Below, in pieces: positions 26,281 to 36,498 of a stretch of 64,000 nt of DNA (the stretch's first letter is position 1; each line of letters begins with the position of its first letter). Location: NCBI GenBank assembly GCA_024742765.1, contig JANSXT010000014.1, forward strand, positions 62,001 through 126,000. The letters run 5' to 3'. Made by a program: the position numbers and the translations under genes. The notes under the pieces are model-generated. The model did no database searches. It saw nothing but the letters and a program-made list of their open reading frames with translations, and was not told the origin of the DNA. The DNA comes from Phyllobacteriaceae bacterium (GTDB lineage Bacteria; Pseudomonadota; Alphaproteobacteria; Rhizobiales; Rhizobiaceae).

Positions 26281-26934
26281 ATGACCGACTTCACACTTTA
26301 CGGCTTCTGGGAAAGCGGCAACGCCTACAAGGTGGCGCTGATGCTCGAACTCAACGACGCCGACTGGCGCTGCGAACGTGTCGCCTTCTTCACCGGCGAA
26401 ACGCGGCGGCCCGAATTCCGCAAGCTCAATGTGATGGGCGAAGTGCCGGTGCTGATCCATCACCGCGCCGGTGGCGACTTCACCATTACCCAATCAGGCG
26501 CCTGCCTCACTTATCTGTCGAAACATTTCGGCAAGTTTGGCCCTGAAACGGAATCCGAAGAGTATGACGTGCTGCGCTGGCTGTTGTTCGACAGCCAGAA
26601 AATGTCCGGCTTTGCCGGCCCCTTGCGGTTTTTGCGGACATTTGCCGGCAAAGCAGACGGTGACGATGTCGAATTCCTGCATGGCCGGTTGATGGCGGCG
26701 CTGAAGGCGCTCAACGCCGCACTGGATGGACGCGACTTCATCCTCGGCGACCGGCCGACCATCGCCGACTTCGCGCTTCAGGGCTATCTGCATTGGCCCG
26801 AGCAGATCGGCATTGCCTATGACGACCGGCCCAACATTCCGCCCTGGCTGGACCGCATTCGCGCCCTGCCGGGCTTCAAACCATCCGAAGACCTGATGCC
26901 CTCGGGCCGCGAGCCGGAAACGGCAACGGCCTGA
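26281..26934 (+). CDS. Glutathione S-transferase family protein
   Basis: Protein of 217 residues. The N-terminal thioredoxin-like domain has FTLYGFWESGNAYKVALML (about 4-22) and the cis-proline region MGEVPVLIHH (51-60), then the TQSGACLTYLSK glutathione-contacting helix. The all-alpha C-terminal domain has the DRPTIADFALQGYL N-cap motif. It probably conjugates glutathione to an electrophile. It sits inside the beta-oxidation operon, where it may handle reactive acyl or enoyl by-products; that is inference. Confidence 0.88.
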   Translation: MTDFTLYGFWESGNAYKVALMLELNDADWRCERVAFFTGETRRPEFRKLNVMGEVPVLIHHRAGGDFTITQSGACLTYLSKHFGKFGPETESEEYDVLRWLLFDSQKMSGFAGPLRFLRTFAGKADGDDVEFLHGRLMAALKALNAALDGRDFILGDRPTIADFALQGYLHWPEQIGIAYDDRPNIPPWLDRIRALPGFKPSEDLMPSGREPETATA

Positions 26935-26959
26935 CACAAGACAAGACGGGAGAAACCAG

Positions 26960-28168
<1,209 letters not shown>

Positions 28169-28179
28169 ACCCATCCTGC

Positions 28180-28257
28180 CGTCATTCCGGAACTTGATTC
28201 CGGAATCTACGGCGCAGACAGGGCCACTGGATTCCGGAATCAAGTTCCGGAATGACG
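28180..28257. repeat. Long perfect inverted repeat between thiolase and fadJ genes
   Basis: Arms of 28 bases (28180-28207 and 28230-28257) are exact complements around a 22-base loop. Each arm carries two TTCCGGAA palindromes (GTCATTCCGGAACTTG...). In RNA this would fold as a very stable stem without a following U-run, so it is not a standard terminator. It is probably a dispersed palindromic element, placed in the 136-base gap inside the operon, 48 bases before the fadJ start. Confidence 0.85.
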
Positions 28258-28304
28258 AAGCGGCCAAGTCCCGACAAGAAATCGAAGCCGGGAGGCTAGC
28301 AAGA

Positions 28305-30527
28305 ATGACCTACACCAACTTCACCATCGAAACCGACGCCGACGGCATCGCCCTTGTCACATGGGACATGCCGGACAAGTCGATGAATGTTTTCACCGTC
28401 GAGGTGCTGCAGGAACTCGACGCCATCTGCGATGCGACGACCGCCGACGAGGCGGTCAAGGGCGTGGTGTTCACGTCGGGCAAGAAGGACTCGTTCTCCG
28501 GCGGTGCGGACATCACCATGCTCAAGGCGATGTTCGATGCCTATGAGGCGGAAAAGGCCAAGAACCCGGAAGCGGCAACGCAGCTCCTGTTCGACAATGC
28601 CGGCAAGATGAGCCAGATCTTCCGCAAGATCGAGACCTGCGGCAAACCCTGGGTGTCGGCGATCAACGGCGTGTGCATGGGCGGCGCGTTCGAACTGTCG
28701 CTCGCCTGCCATGGCCGGGTCGCCGCCGACGGCGACGCGGTGAAGATCGCCCTGCCCGAGGTCAAGATCGGCATCTTCCCGGGCGCCGGCGGCACCCAGC
28801 GCGTGCCGCGCCTGACCAACCAGCAGGATGCGCTGCAGATGATGACGACGGGCCAGAATTTGAAGCCCGCGCGCGCCAAGGCGATGGGCCTGATCGACGA
28901 AGTCGCGCCGCCCAAAAAGTTGATCGATGCGGCCAAAAAGATGATCGCGGACGGGCTCAAGCCGGTCCAGCCCTGGGACGAAAAGGGCTTCAAGCTGCCC
29001 GGCGGCAAGGTCTATTCGCCGGCCGGCGCCAATGTCTGGCCGGCGGCGTCTGCTATCCTGCGCCGTGAGACGCACATGAACTATCCGGGCGCAGCCGCGA
29101 TCCTCAAATGCGTCTATGAAGGGCTTCTGGTGCCGTTCGATACGGCGCTGACCATCGAGCAGCGCTATTTCACGCAGGTGCTGCAATCGCGCGAAGCGGG
29201 CGCGATGCTGCGCTCGATCTTCGTCTCGCTGCAGGAACTGAACAAGGGTGCGCGGCGTCCCGACGACGTCAAGCCGACCAGGTTCAGGAAGATCGGCGTT
29301 CTGGGCGCCGGCTTCATGGGCGCCGGCATCGCCTATGTCACGGCCAAGGCCGGCATTCCGGTAGTCCTGCTCGACCGCGACATGGAAGCTGCGGAACGGG
29401 GCAAGGCGCATTCGGAAGGGCTGCTCAAAAAGGCCATGCAAAAGGGCCGGACCACGCAGGCCGATGCGGACAAACTCTTGTCGCTGATCACGCCGACGGC
29501 CGATTATGCCGATTTTGACGGCTGCGACCTGATCATCGAGGCGGTGTTCGAGGATTCGGGCGTCAAGAAGGCGGCGACCGAACAGGCCGAGGCGGTGATC
29601 AAGCGCACGGCCGTCTTTGCCTCCAACACCTCGACCATTCCGATCACCGATCTGGCGAAGAATTCGGTGCGGCCGAAGAATTTCATCGGCATCCACTTCT
29701 TCTCGCCGGTCGACAAGATGCTGCTGGTCGAGATCATCATGGGCAAGAAGACATCCGACAAGGCGCTGGCGGTGGCGATGGACTATGTCCGCGCCATCAA
29801 GAAGACGCCGATCGTCGTCAACGACACGCGTGGCTTTTACGTCAATCGCTGCGTGCTGCGCTACATGTCCGAAGCCTACAACATGCTGATCGAGGGCGTA
29901 CCGCCGGCGATGATCGAGAATGCGGCGAAGATGGCCGGCATGCCGGTCGGCCCGCTGTCGCTCAATGACGAGACGGCAATCGACCTTTCGCAGAAGATCC
30001 TCAAGCAGACCGTGCGCGATCTGGGCGAAAAGGCGGTCGATCCACGCCATATCGAGCTGGTCGACACGATGATCGAGACCCATGGCCGGCGCGGTCGCAA
30101 GAACGGCAAGGGCTTTTACGACTATCCCGAAAAGCCCGCCAAGAAGCATCTGTGGCCCGAACTCAAGGACATATATCCGCAGCAGGATGCCGATGCGATC
30201 GATTTCGGCGAGCTCAAGGAGCGGTTCCTTTACACGATCGCGCTCGAGGCGGCCCGGGTGATGGGCGAGGGCATCGTCACCGACCCGCGCGAAGCCGATG
30301 TGGGCTCGATCCTGGCGATCGGCTTTGCGCCCTATACGGGCGGAACGCTGAGCTACATTGACGGGATCGGTGCTGAAGCCTTCGTTGCGCGGGCCAAGCA
30401 GCTTCAGAAGAAGTACGGGACCCAGTTCAAGCCGCCGCGCGTCCTGACCGACATGGCCAAGACGGGCGAGACCTTCTACCAGCGGTTCAATCCCTATCCG
30501 GAGCTCGACAAGGCCGACGCCGCCTGA
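28305..30527 (+). CDS. fadJ: Multifunctional 3-hydroxyacyl-CoA dehydrogenase/enoyl-CoA hydratase (FadB/FadJ type)
   Basis: Protein of 740 residues. The N-terminal enoyl-CoA hydratase domain (about 1-190) has the oxyanion-hole GGADITM segment and INGVCMGGAFELSLACH. A linker leads to the NAD-binding hydroxyacyl-CoA dehydrogenase domain with GVLGAGFMGAGIA at 331-343 and FIGIHFFSPVDKM (catalytic His region), then two C-terminal HCDH domains (RGFYVNR, then YTIALEAARVMGEG). It performs hydration and NAD-dependent oxidation of enoyl-CoA. I start at 28305 because an upstream in-frame ATG lies within the inverted repeat. The operon ends at a terminator 20 bases on. Confidence 0.94.
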   Translation: MTYTNFTIETDADGIALVTWDMPDKSMNVFTVEVLQELDAICDATTADEAVKGVVFTSGKKDSFSGGADITMLKAMFDAYEAEKAKNPEAATQLLFDNAGKMSQIFRKIETCGKPWVSAINGVCMGGAFELSLACHGRVAADGDAVKIALPEVKIGIFPGAGGTQRVPRLTNQQDALQMMTTGQNLKPARAKAMGLIDEVAPPKKLIDAAKKMIADGLKPVQPWDEKGFKLPGGKVYSPAGANVWPAASAILRRETHMNYPGAAAILKCVYEGLLVPFDTALTIEQRYFTQVLQSREAGAMLRSIFVSLQELNKGARRPDDVKPTRFRKIGVLGAGFMGAGIAYVTAKAGIPVVLLDRDMEAAERGKAHSEGLLKKAMQKGRTTQADADKLLSLITPTADYADFDGCDLIIEAVFEDSGVKKAATEQAEAVIKRTAVFASNTSTIPITDLAKNSVRPKNFIGIHFFSPVDKMLLVEIIMGKKTSDKALAVAMDYVRAIKKTPIVVNDTRGFYVNRCVLRYMSEAYNMLIEGVPPAMIENAAKMAGMPVGPLSLNDETAIDLSQKILKQTVRDLGEKAVDPRHIELVDTMIETHGRRGRKNGKGFYDYPEKPAKKHLWPELKDIYPQQDADAIDFGELKERFLYTIALEAARVMGEGIVTDPREADVGSILAIGFAPYTGGTLSYIDGIGAEAFVARAKQLQKKYGTQFKPPRVLTDMAKTGETFYQRFNPYPELDKADAA

Positions 30528-30547
30528 GGCACGCCCACCGAACAAGA

Positions 30548-30575
30548 AAAAGCCCGGCCATCGCGCCGGGCTTTT
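30548..30575 (+). terminator. Intrinsic terminator of the beta-oxidation operon
   Basis: Perfect 11-base stem AAAAGCCCGGC (30548-30558) / GCCGGGCTTTT (30565-30575) with loop CATCGC. It works as an A-stem-T terminator in both directions, so it may also serve the xseA gene that converges from the other side. Confidence 0.9.
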
Positions 30576-30633
30576 GTCTGGTTGGTGCCTCAGTTCACAT
30601 TGCAGCCGCGCCGGCGTTTCTGGGCGCGGCGCG

Positions 30634-32217
30634 TCAGAACAGGCTGCCCTGGCCGCCGCCCTTCGGCGCCGGACGGCTGGTCTTCTGTCGGGCCGGCTTT
30701 TTCGGCGCGCCGCCGTCCGCCACCACATCGAGCCGGTCGTCGCCGGCGAACTGGATGGCAAGCCGGTCACCGGCCGCAATGCCGGCCGATCCGCGCACCG
30801 GCGCGCCGTCCGCATCGCGCACCAGCGCATAGCCCCGCTCCAGAACGCTTCGGTAGGACAGCGATTTCAAAAGCCGCGCCGCTTCGGCAACCCGGCCTTG
30901 CGCATCGCCGGCCGTGTCCTGCGCGGCCCGGTCGAGCCGTGCCACGGCCTGTGCCAGCCGCCGCGCGCCATCGGCGTGCAATCGCGCGCTTGTCCGGGGC
31001 GTCAGCCGCGCCGCACGATGCGCCAGTTCCCGCCGGCGCAGATCGAGCCCGCGCGACAGACCGAGCGGCAGGTCGCGGGCCAGACGGTCAAGACTTTGCC
31101 GGTCGCGCGCCACCTTGTCGGACAGCCGCGCCGGCGCCAGCATCGCGCCCAGTGCCGCCAGCCGGCCGCGCCGGTCGGCAAGCCTTGCATCGAGGCTGGA
31201 GCGCAGCCGTCCGTCGAGCCCGTCAAGCCGCTGCCGGGGCAGGGCGAGGATCTGGTCGGGTTGCGGCAGGCCGCGTGACAGTGCCCTGACGCGCGACCGC
31301 CGGTCGTCGGCGAGTCGCGACACCGCGCCTGCAAGCCGCGCCCCCAATTGCGCCAGATGGGCTTCAAGATCGGCCCGCACCGGCACCGCGATCTCGGCGG
31401 CGCCCGTCGGTGTCGGCGCGCGGCGGTCGCTGGCATGGTCGATCAGTGTCGTATCGGTCTCGTGGCCGACCGCCGAGATCAGCGGAATGGCCGAGCCCGC
31501 CGCCGCGCGCACGACGATCTCCTCGTTGAAGCCCCAAAGGTCCTCAAGGCTGCCGCCGCCACGCGCGACGATCAGAACGTCCGGCCGCGGTACGGCGCCG
31601 TCCGGCGCAAGCGCGTTGAAGCCGTCAATGGCCGCCGCGACTTCCTGTGCCGAGGTTTCGCCCTGCACCCGCACCGGCCAGACCAGCACATGGCATGGAA
31701 ACCGGTCGGTGATCCGGTGCAAAATGTCGCGAATGACCGCGCCGCTCGGCGAGGTGACGACGCCGATGACGCGCGGCATGAAGGGCAGCGGGCGCTTGCG
31801 CCCGGCATCGAAAAGGCCTTCGGCGGCCAGCTTCTTGCGCCGCTCTTCCAGAAGCGCCATCAGCGCGCCGGCGCCGGCGGGCTCGATCGCGTCGATTACG
31901 ATCTGGTATTTGGACGAGCCGGGATAGGTGGTCAGCTTGCCGGTCGCGATGATCTCCAGCCCCTCTTCGGGCCTGAAGGCGAGCTTGGAAAAGGTGCCGC
32001 GCCAGATAACCGCTTCGAGCGTCGCGCGGTCGTCCTTCAAACGAAAATAGGCATGGCCCGACGAATGCGGCCCGCGATAACCCGACACTTCGCCACGCAC
32101 CCGCACCCGCCCGAACGCATCCTCGACGGTGCGCTTGACCGCCTGGCTGATCTCGCCGACCGAATATTCGGCGACGTTCGATGTGGGGGAATCGGCAAGG
32201 GGCAAATCGGCGGCCAT
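30634..32217 (-). CDS. xseA: Exodeoxyribonuclease VII large subunit
   Basis: Protein of 527 residues. The N-terminal OB-fold ([20 protein letters not shown], then the [10 protein letters not shown] strand at about 53-62) binds single-stranded DNA. The catalytic Exonuc_VII_L domain contains [30 protein letters not shown] and the SAVGHETD motif. Then comes a long coiled-coil region and a basic tail ([14 protein letters not shown]). With XseB it degrades single-stranded DNA from both ends; xseB is not in the window. Length is a little above the common 450-530 range because of the long helical part. Confidence 0.94.
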   Translation of the reverse strand: MAADLPLADSPTSNVAEYSVGEISQAVKRTVEDAFGRVRVRGEVSGYRGPHSSGHAYFRLKDDRATLEAVIWRGTFSKLAFRPEEGLEIIATGKLTTYPGSSKYQIVIDAIEPAGAGALMALLEERRKKLAAEGLFDAGRKRPLPFMPRVIGVVTSPSGAVIRDILHRITDRFPCHVLVWPVRVQGETSAQEVAAAIDGFNALAPDGAVPRPDVLIVARGGGSLEDLWGFNEEIVVRAAAGSAIPLISAVGHETDTTLIDHASDRRAPTPTGAAEIAVPVRADLEAHLAQLGARLAGAVSRLADDRRSRVRALSRGLPQPDQILALPRQRLDGLDGRLRSSLDARLADRRGRLAALGAMLAPARLSDKVARDRQSLDRLARDLPLGLSRGLDLRRRELAHRAARLTPRTSARLHADGARRLAQAVARLDRAAQDTAGDAQGRVAEAARLLKSLSYRSVLERGYALVRDADGAPVRGSAGIAAGDRLAIQFAGDDRLDVVADGGAPKKPARQKTSRPAPKGGGQGSLF

Positions 32218-32306
32218 GCAGTTTTGTTTCAGCCGCCCAGCGGCCGGTCAAGTATCGGCTTGCCAATCGTGGTGACCGGGCGTAGGGGCCGGGCGAGGAA
32301 ACGATC

Positions 32307-33260
32307 ATGTCCGCCCAACCGCCCATCGCGCCGCAACCGTCCGCGCCGACACCGGCCGCTTCGCCCACGACCGGCGCCTTCGCACCGATCGATTACGGCC
32401 TCTACGCGCTGACCGTGATGGCCTGGTCGTTCTCCTGGTATGCGCTGTCGTTGCAGCCCGGCGTCGTCGCCAACGAGGTCTCGCTCGTCTACCGGTTCGT
32501 CATCGCCAGCGCGATCATGGTCGCCTGGGCGGCGCTCAGCGGCCGGCGCATGCGCTTTCCGCTGGTTGAGCATGCCCGCTTCGCCGCCATGGGCGTTTGC
32601 ATCTTCTCGACCAACTTTCTGCTCTTTTACTATGGCTCGGCCTATCTGGTCAGCGGACTCTTGTCGGTCGTCTTCTCGCTGGCGTCGCTGACCAACGTGT
32701 TCCTGGCGGCGCTCGTCTGGCGCGACATGCCGAGCCGCCGCACCGTGTTGGCAGGCGCGATCGGTTTTGCCGGCATCGCGCTGATGTTCTGGCCCAAGAT
32801 CACCGAGGGCGGTTTTGACAACCAGGTCGCAACCGGGCTGGCTCTCTGCGTCGCCGGCACCCTGTGCTTTTCCGCCGGCTCGCTGATCTCGGCGCAACTG
32901 TCCAAGCGCCGCGCGGAGATCCCGATGGTCTCGGCCAATGCATGGGGCATGGTCTATGGCGCGCTGTGGTGCGCCTTCCTCGCGATCGTTCTCGGCAAGC
33001 CGTTCAACTGGGACCCGCGGTTCGATTATCTGTGGTCGCTCATCTTCCTGGCGGTCGTCTCGACCGTCGTCGCCTTTGCCGCCTATCTGACGCTGGTCGG
33101 CCGCATCGGCTCGGGCCGCGCCGGCTATGCAACGGTCGTCTTTCCGATCTTCGCGCTGCTGATTTCCACCGCGCTCGAAGGCTATCAGTGGACGCTGACC
33201 GCAATCGCCGGGCTAGCGCTGGTGATCGCCGGCAATGTGCTCGTCATGCGCGGGCGATGA
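32307..33260 (+). CDS. DMT superfamily transporter (EamA)
   Basis: Protein of 317 residues with ten transmembrane helices in two EamA halves after a proline-rich soluble N-terminus of about 30 residues (SAQPPIAPQPSAPTPAA). Conserved features include the helix-5 GFAGIALMFWPK end and the second-half segment VVSTVVAFAAYLTLVGRIG. It is an inner-membrane exporter of metabolites or amino acids; substrate unknown. It is divergent from xseA with an 89-base gap. Confidence 0.87.
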   Translation: MSAQPPIAPQPSAPTPAASPTTGAFAPIDYGLYALTVMAWSFSWYALSLQPGVVANEVSLVYRFVIASAIMVAWAALSGRRMRFPLVEHARFAAMGVCIFSTNFLLFYYGSAYLVSGLLSVVFSLASLTNVFLAALVWRDMPSRRTVLAGAIGFAGIALMFWPKITEGGFDNQVATGLALCVAGTLCFSAGSLISAQLSKRRAEIPMVSANAWGMVYGALWCAFLAIVLGKPFNWDPRFDYLWSLIFLAVVSTVVAFAAYLTLVGRIGSGRAGYATVVFPIFALLISTALEGYQWTLTAIAGLALVIAGNVLVMRGR

Positions 33261-33264
33261 TGCG

Positions 33265-34077
33265 TCAGCGGTGCTCGATCATGCCGCGCAGATATTGGTC
33301 GAAAATGTCGTCAATGCCCTTCTGATAGGTGTCTTGGGTCTGCCGGCCCGCCTCGAACATCTGTCCGAACAGTTCCTCATAGGCGTTGCCGCGCGGTTTT
33401 GGCTCGGGCTCCGGCGCCGATTGCCCGCCGCCCATCATCTCGGTGAAGAGCTTGCCCCACGGATTGTCCATCATCGGATTGGCGGCGGGCTTGCCGCCAC
33501 TGTCCGATCCGCCGCCGAACATCTGGTTGAGCACCTGCCCGAACGGATTGTCCATCGGGTTCTGCGCGGGTTGCGGGGAAGGGCGGCCCGCCTGCATCAA
33601 CTGCTCCATCATCTCGGTCATGAAATTGCCGCCGGGCGCCGATGCCTGGCCGACCTGCCCTGTCGACTGCTTGAACAGCCCGCCCATCAACGTCGAGGCG
33701 ATCACCGGCAACATCTGCTTGAAGATGTCCTGACCGATGCCGGTTGCTTGCTCGGCCTGCGCGGCGACGGCCCGGCTGACCTCCTTGGAACCGAACAGAT
33801 GGCCCAGAATGCCGTTGCCTTCGGCAACGCCCTGCGGCTGGAACGCCCGGCTCATATCGTCGAAATAATGCGCATGCTGGCCCGTCGACAAAGCCTGCAT
33901 GAAGTTGGCGACGCCCATCGGGTCGGCCGCATTGCGTTTTAGCCCCGCCGAAAAGGCCGGCATCAGCGCCTCGATCGCCGATTGCGTCTGCGCTTCGCTG
34001 AGCCCGAACTGGCGGGCCATCGCCTGCATCGCGTCGCCGTTCTGCGCCTGCGTCAGCGTGTCGAAAAGGGTCATCAT
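33265..34077 (-). CDS. DUF937 domain protein
   Basis: Protein of 270 residues. The N-terminal DUF937-type helical region (TLFDTLTQAQNGDAMQAMARQFGLSEAQ...ALMPAFSAGLKR) resembles YidB-like proteins. A central IFKQMLPVIASTLMGGLFKQ hydrophobic helix and a low-complexity Gly/Pro/Asn/Met tail with repeated NPMDNP(F/W)G units (about residues 170-210) follow. No signal peptide. Function unknown. A second ATG one codon later is an equal start choice. Its 3' end is four bases from the DMT gene end. Confidence 0.8.
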   Translation of the reverse strand: MMTLFDTLTQAQNGDAMQAMARQFGLSEAQTQSAIEALMPAFSAGLKRNAADPMGVANFMQALSTGQHAHYFDDMSRAFQPQGVAEGNGILGHLFGSKEVSRAVAAQAEQATGIGQDIFKQMLPVIASTLMGGLFKQSTGQVGQASAPGGNFMTEMMEQLMQAGRPSPQPAQNPMDNPFGQVLNQMFGGGSDSGGKPAANPMMDNPWGKLFTEMMGGGQSAPEPEPKPRGNAYEELFGQMFEAGRQTQDTYQKGIDDIFDQYLRGMIEHR

Positions 34078-34128
34078 GCGTGCGCCTCCATCGCCGTGAT
34101 CGGGCGGAACCTAGCACAGGCGGCAGCG

Positions 34129-34151
34129 CACACCATCACGACGATGGTGTG
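34129..34151. other. Hairpin between DUF937 and doeB
   Basis: Perfect nine-base stem CACACCATC / GATGGTGTG with loop ACGAC in the 89-base gap between the DUF937 start and the doeB end. No U-run follows on either strand, so I call it a hairpin of unknown role, perhaps protecting the doeAB transcript end. Confidence 0.4.
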
Positions 34152-34166
34152 GTGTGGCGGGTCCAG

Positions 34167-35162
34167 TCAGGAGACGGGCCGGGCGATGACGGCGAGGCAA
34201 TCGCCCATCGCGACCAGGCCGGGAAAGTGACGTCCGGCCAGCAGTCCCGAGGAAAGGGCAACGATCTCCTCGGGCGCGACCCCGGTGCGGTCCGTTGGCC
34301 AGATGCGGGCGATCGGTTCGCCCTCCTCGACCATGGCGCCCAGATCCCGGCACGGTTCCAGGACGCCCGCCCCCGGCGCCAGGTGGAAACAGCCTTCATG
34401 GTCCATCGACAAAAGACGGCTCGGCGAAGGGTCGATGGTGCCGTCGACGATGCCCGCATGGACAAGAAGGTTGCGCACGCCGCGCCGGGCGATGCCGACA
34501 CTTGCCGCCGTTGCCGTGCCGCCGCCACCGAGTTCGGTGGTCACGAACGTCTTGCCGGCCTGCTCGGCCACCGTGTCGAACATGCCGGCCGGGTCCAGTT
34601 CACGCATGATCATCGCGTGGGGCGCGCCGAACGCCTCCATCGCCGCGCGCGCCGCTTCGGTCTGCACCGCATCGCCCGTGTCGTGGATCGCAGCGAACGG
34701 AATGAAGTCGAGCGTCTTGCCGCCCGAATGGATGTCGAGGACGATGTCGGCGCGCGGCAGAAGTTCGCTTGTCACATAGTGCGCGATCTTCTCGGTCACC
34801 GTTCCGTCCGGGGCGCCGGGGAAGACGCGGTTCAGATTGCCGCCATCGATCGGCGATGTGCGCCGGGCGGCGGCGAATGCCGGATGGTTCATCGCCGGCA
34901 GAATGATGACGCCGCCGGACATGCTTGCAGGTTCGAGCGCGTTCGCCAGCTCCATCAGCGCCAGCGGCCCCTCATATTCGTCGCCATGGCTGCCGCCCGT
35001 CAGGAGCACCGTTGGGCCATCGCCGTTCCGGGCCACGGTGATCGGGATCATCACATGGCCCCAGGCGCTGCCGTCATGGCTGTGTGGCAGGCGCAGATGG
35101 CCGTGCCGGATGTCGTCCGCATCCAGATCGATCGATGCCGTGATCGGGCTTCGCGCGCTCAT
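34167..35162 (-). CDS. doeB: N-alpha-acetyl-L-2,4-diaminobutyrate deacetylase
   Basis: Protein of 331 residues of the succinylglutamate desuccinylase/aspartoacylase (M14-like) family. Zinc ligands lie in GGSHGDEYEG (56-65; His59, Glu62) and DIHSGG (143-148; His145). NLNRVFPG (109-116) and VTTELGGGGT near 240 complete the pattern. With DoeA upstream it fits DoeB (EutE), which removes acetate from N-acetyl-diaminobutyrate, the second step of ectoine breakdown. The ATG overlaps the doeA stop by four bases; the longer frame upstream is antisense-style coding and rejected. Confidence 0.9.
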   Translation of the reverse strand: MSARSPITASIDLDADDIRHGHLRLPHSHDGSAWGHVMIPITVARNGDGPTVLLTGGSHGDEYEGPLALMELANALEPASMSGGVIILPAMNHPAFAAARRTSPIDGGNLNRVFPGAPDGTVTEKIAHYVTSELLPRADIVLDIHSGGKTLDFIPFAAIHDTGDAVQTEAARAAMEAFGAPHAMIMRELDPAGMFDTVAEQAGKTFVTTELGGGGTATAASVGIARRGVRNLLVHAGIVDGTIDPSPSRLLSMDHEGCFHLAPGAGVLEPCRDLGAMVEEGEPIARIWPTDRTGVAPEEIVALSSGLLAGRHFPGLVAMGDCLAVIARPVS

Positions 35163-36364
35163 TTGACGACGAGCCCGCGCGGCGTTTTGGTCAGGCACTG
35201 GGCGCCGTTTTCGGTGATCACGATCGGTTCGGTGATCTCCAGCCCGCCATCGTCGAGCCACAGCGCCGGCATGAAATGCAGCGTCATGCCTGGTTCGAGC
35301 ACGGTCGGATCGCCGCGCCTGATGCTCATCGTCCGCTCGCCCCAGTCGGGCGGGTAGGACAGGCCGATCGAATAGCCGGCCCGCGACTCCTTGGAAAAGC
35401 CCTGCGCCTCCAGCGTGCCGAAGAATGCGTCGGCCATGTCGCCGCATGTGCGGCCCGGTTCCGCCGCCGCGATCCCGGCATCGACCGCGACAAGCACGGC
35501 CCGCTCGGCATCGCGGTAGCGCTGCGGCGGGGTGCCCAGGAACAAAGTCCGCGATTGCGGACAATGATAGCGCCGGTAGACGCCGGCGATCTCGAAGAAG
35601 GTCGCTTCGCCCGTCCGCATCGGCCGGTCGTCCCACGTCAGGTGCGGCGCGGTGGCGTCCATGCCCGAAGGCGTCAGCGGCATGATCGCCGGATAATCGC
35701 CCCAATGCCCGTCGGCGCCCAGCGTGCCGGCCTTCATGATTTCGGCGACCAGAACATGCTTGGCAAGGCCGGGTTCGGCCATCTCTGCGATCATCCCATG
35801 CATGGCCTCAACGATGCGCGCGGCACGGCGCATGAAAGCGAGTTCCGCCGGGCTCTTGACCGCGCGCTGCCAGTTGACGAGCCCCTCGGCATCGATAAGG
35901 ACGCAACCATTGAGGCCGTCTACAAGCGTTTGATGGGCCTTGGCCGAATAGTAGTAATTGTCCATCTCGACGCCGATCCGCCCGCGCGCCAGACCGCGTT
36001 CCGCAAGAAGGCCGCACAGCGCCTCCATCGGGTGATGGTCCGGGTTCTGGACGTAAGTGTCCGCGTAGCCGACGATATCCTCGTCGCCCATCCACACCGT
36101 CCGCCGCGCGCCGCGCGCATCCATGGCCCGGCCCCACCAGACGGGGTCGCCTTCGGCGGGCACGATGACCGCCTGATGGGTGTAAAAGGACCAGCCGTCA
36201 TAGCCGGTCAACCACGCCATGTTAGACGGATCGCTGACCAGAAGCGTGTCGAGCCCCGCCGCATCCATCGCCGCGCGGGTTTTCGCCAGCCGCGCGGCAT
36301 ATTCGGCGCGGTCGAAGGGCAGGGTGGTGCCGGAACCATTGTCGTCGGAAGTGGACGATGTCAT
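35159..36364 (-). CDS. doeA: Ectoine hydrolase
   Basis: Protein of 401 residues of the M24 (pita-bread) family with a creatinase-type N-terminal domain. DoeA signatures are SDPSNMAWLTGYDGWSFY near 44-61, VEMDNYYYSA, VNWQRAVKSPAELAFMR, GDYPAIMPL, and SYPPDWGERTMS with EPGMTLHFM. DoeA (EutD) opens the ectoine ring to N-acetyl-diaminobutyrate. The ATG at 36364 starts a Ser/Thr/Asp-rich leader that is not part of the fold, so a slightly later start is possible. It is the first gene of doeAB, divergent from the puuA-like gene over 134 bases. The later pathway genes doeC/doeD are not in the window. Confidence 0.9.
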   Translation of the reverse strand: MTSSTSDDNGSGTTLPFDRAEYAARLAKTRAAMDAAGLDTLLVSDPSNMAWLTGYDGWSFYTHQAVIVPAEGDPVWWGRAMDARGARRTVWMGDEDIVGYADTYVQNPDHHPMEALCGLLAERGLARGRIGVEMDNYYYSAKAHQTLVDGLNGCVLIDAEGLVNWQRAVKSPAELAFMRRAARIVEAMHGMIAEMAEPGLAKHVLVAEIMKAGTLGADGHWGDYPAIMPLTPSGMDATAPHLTWDDRPMRTGEATFFEIAGVYRRYHCPQSRTLFLGTPPQRYRDAERAVLVAVDAGIAAAEPGRTCGDMADAFFGTLEAQGFSKESRAGYSIGLSYPPDWGERTMSIRRGDPTVLEPGMTLHFMPALWLDDGGLEITEPIVITENGAQCLTKTPRGLVVK

Positions 36365-36498
36365 CGCGACAGTTTCGGCGCTAGCCGCCCGTCCCCGCAA
36401 GCCCCGTGCCCGACAGAGCGTGTCGGCGCGGCGACAAACCGCTTCACGCGGCCGGTTCCGGCGATTATAGGGAGGAAAACAACAATCCAAGGTGATTG

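Noticed and set aside
24240-26294. 684-codon minus-strand frame opposite the acyl-CoA dehydrogenase
   Set aside because: Shadow of a fully conserved enzyme; it also runs through the operator palindrome and the repeat.
28296-30830. 844-codon minus-strand frame opposite fadJ
   Set aside because: High-GC shadow frame; its composition is Arg/His/Asp-rich with no domain, while the plus-strand FadJ motifs are complete.
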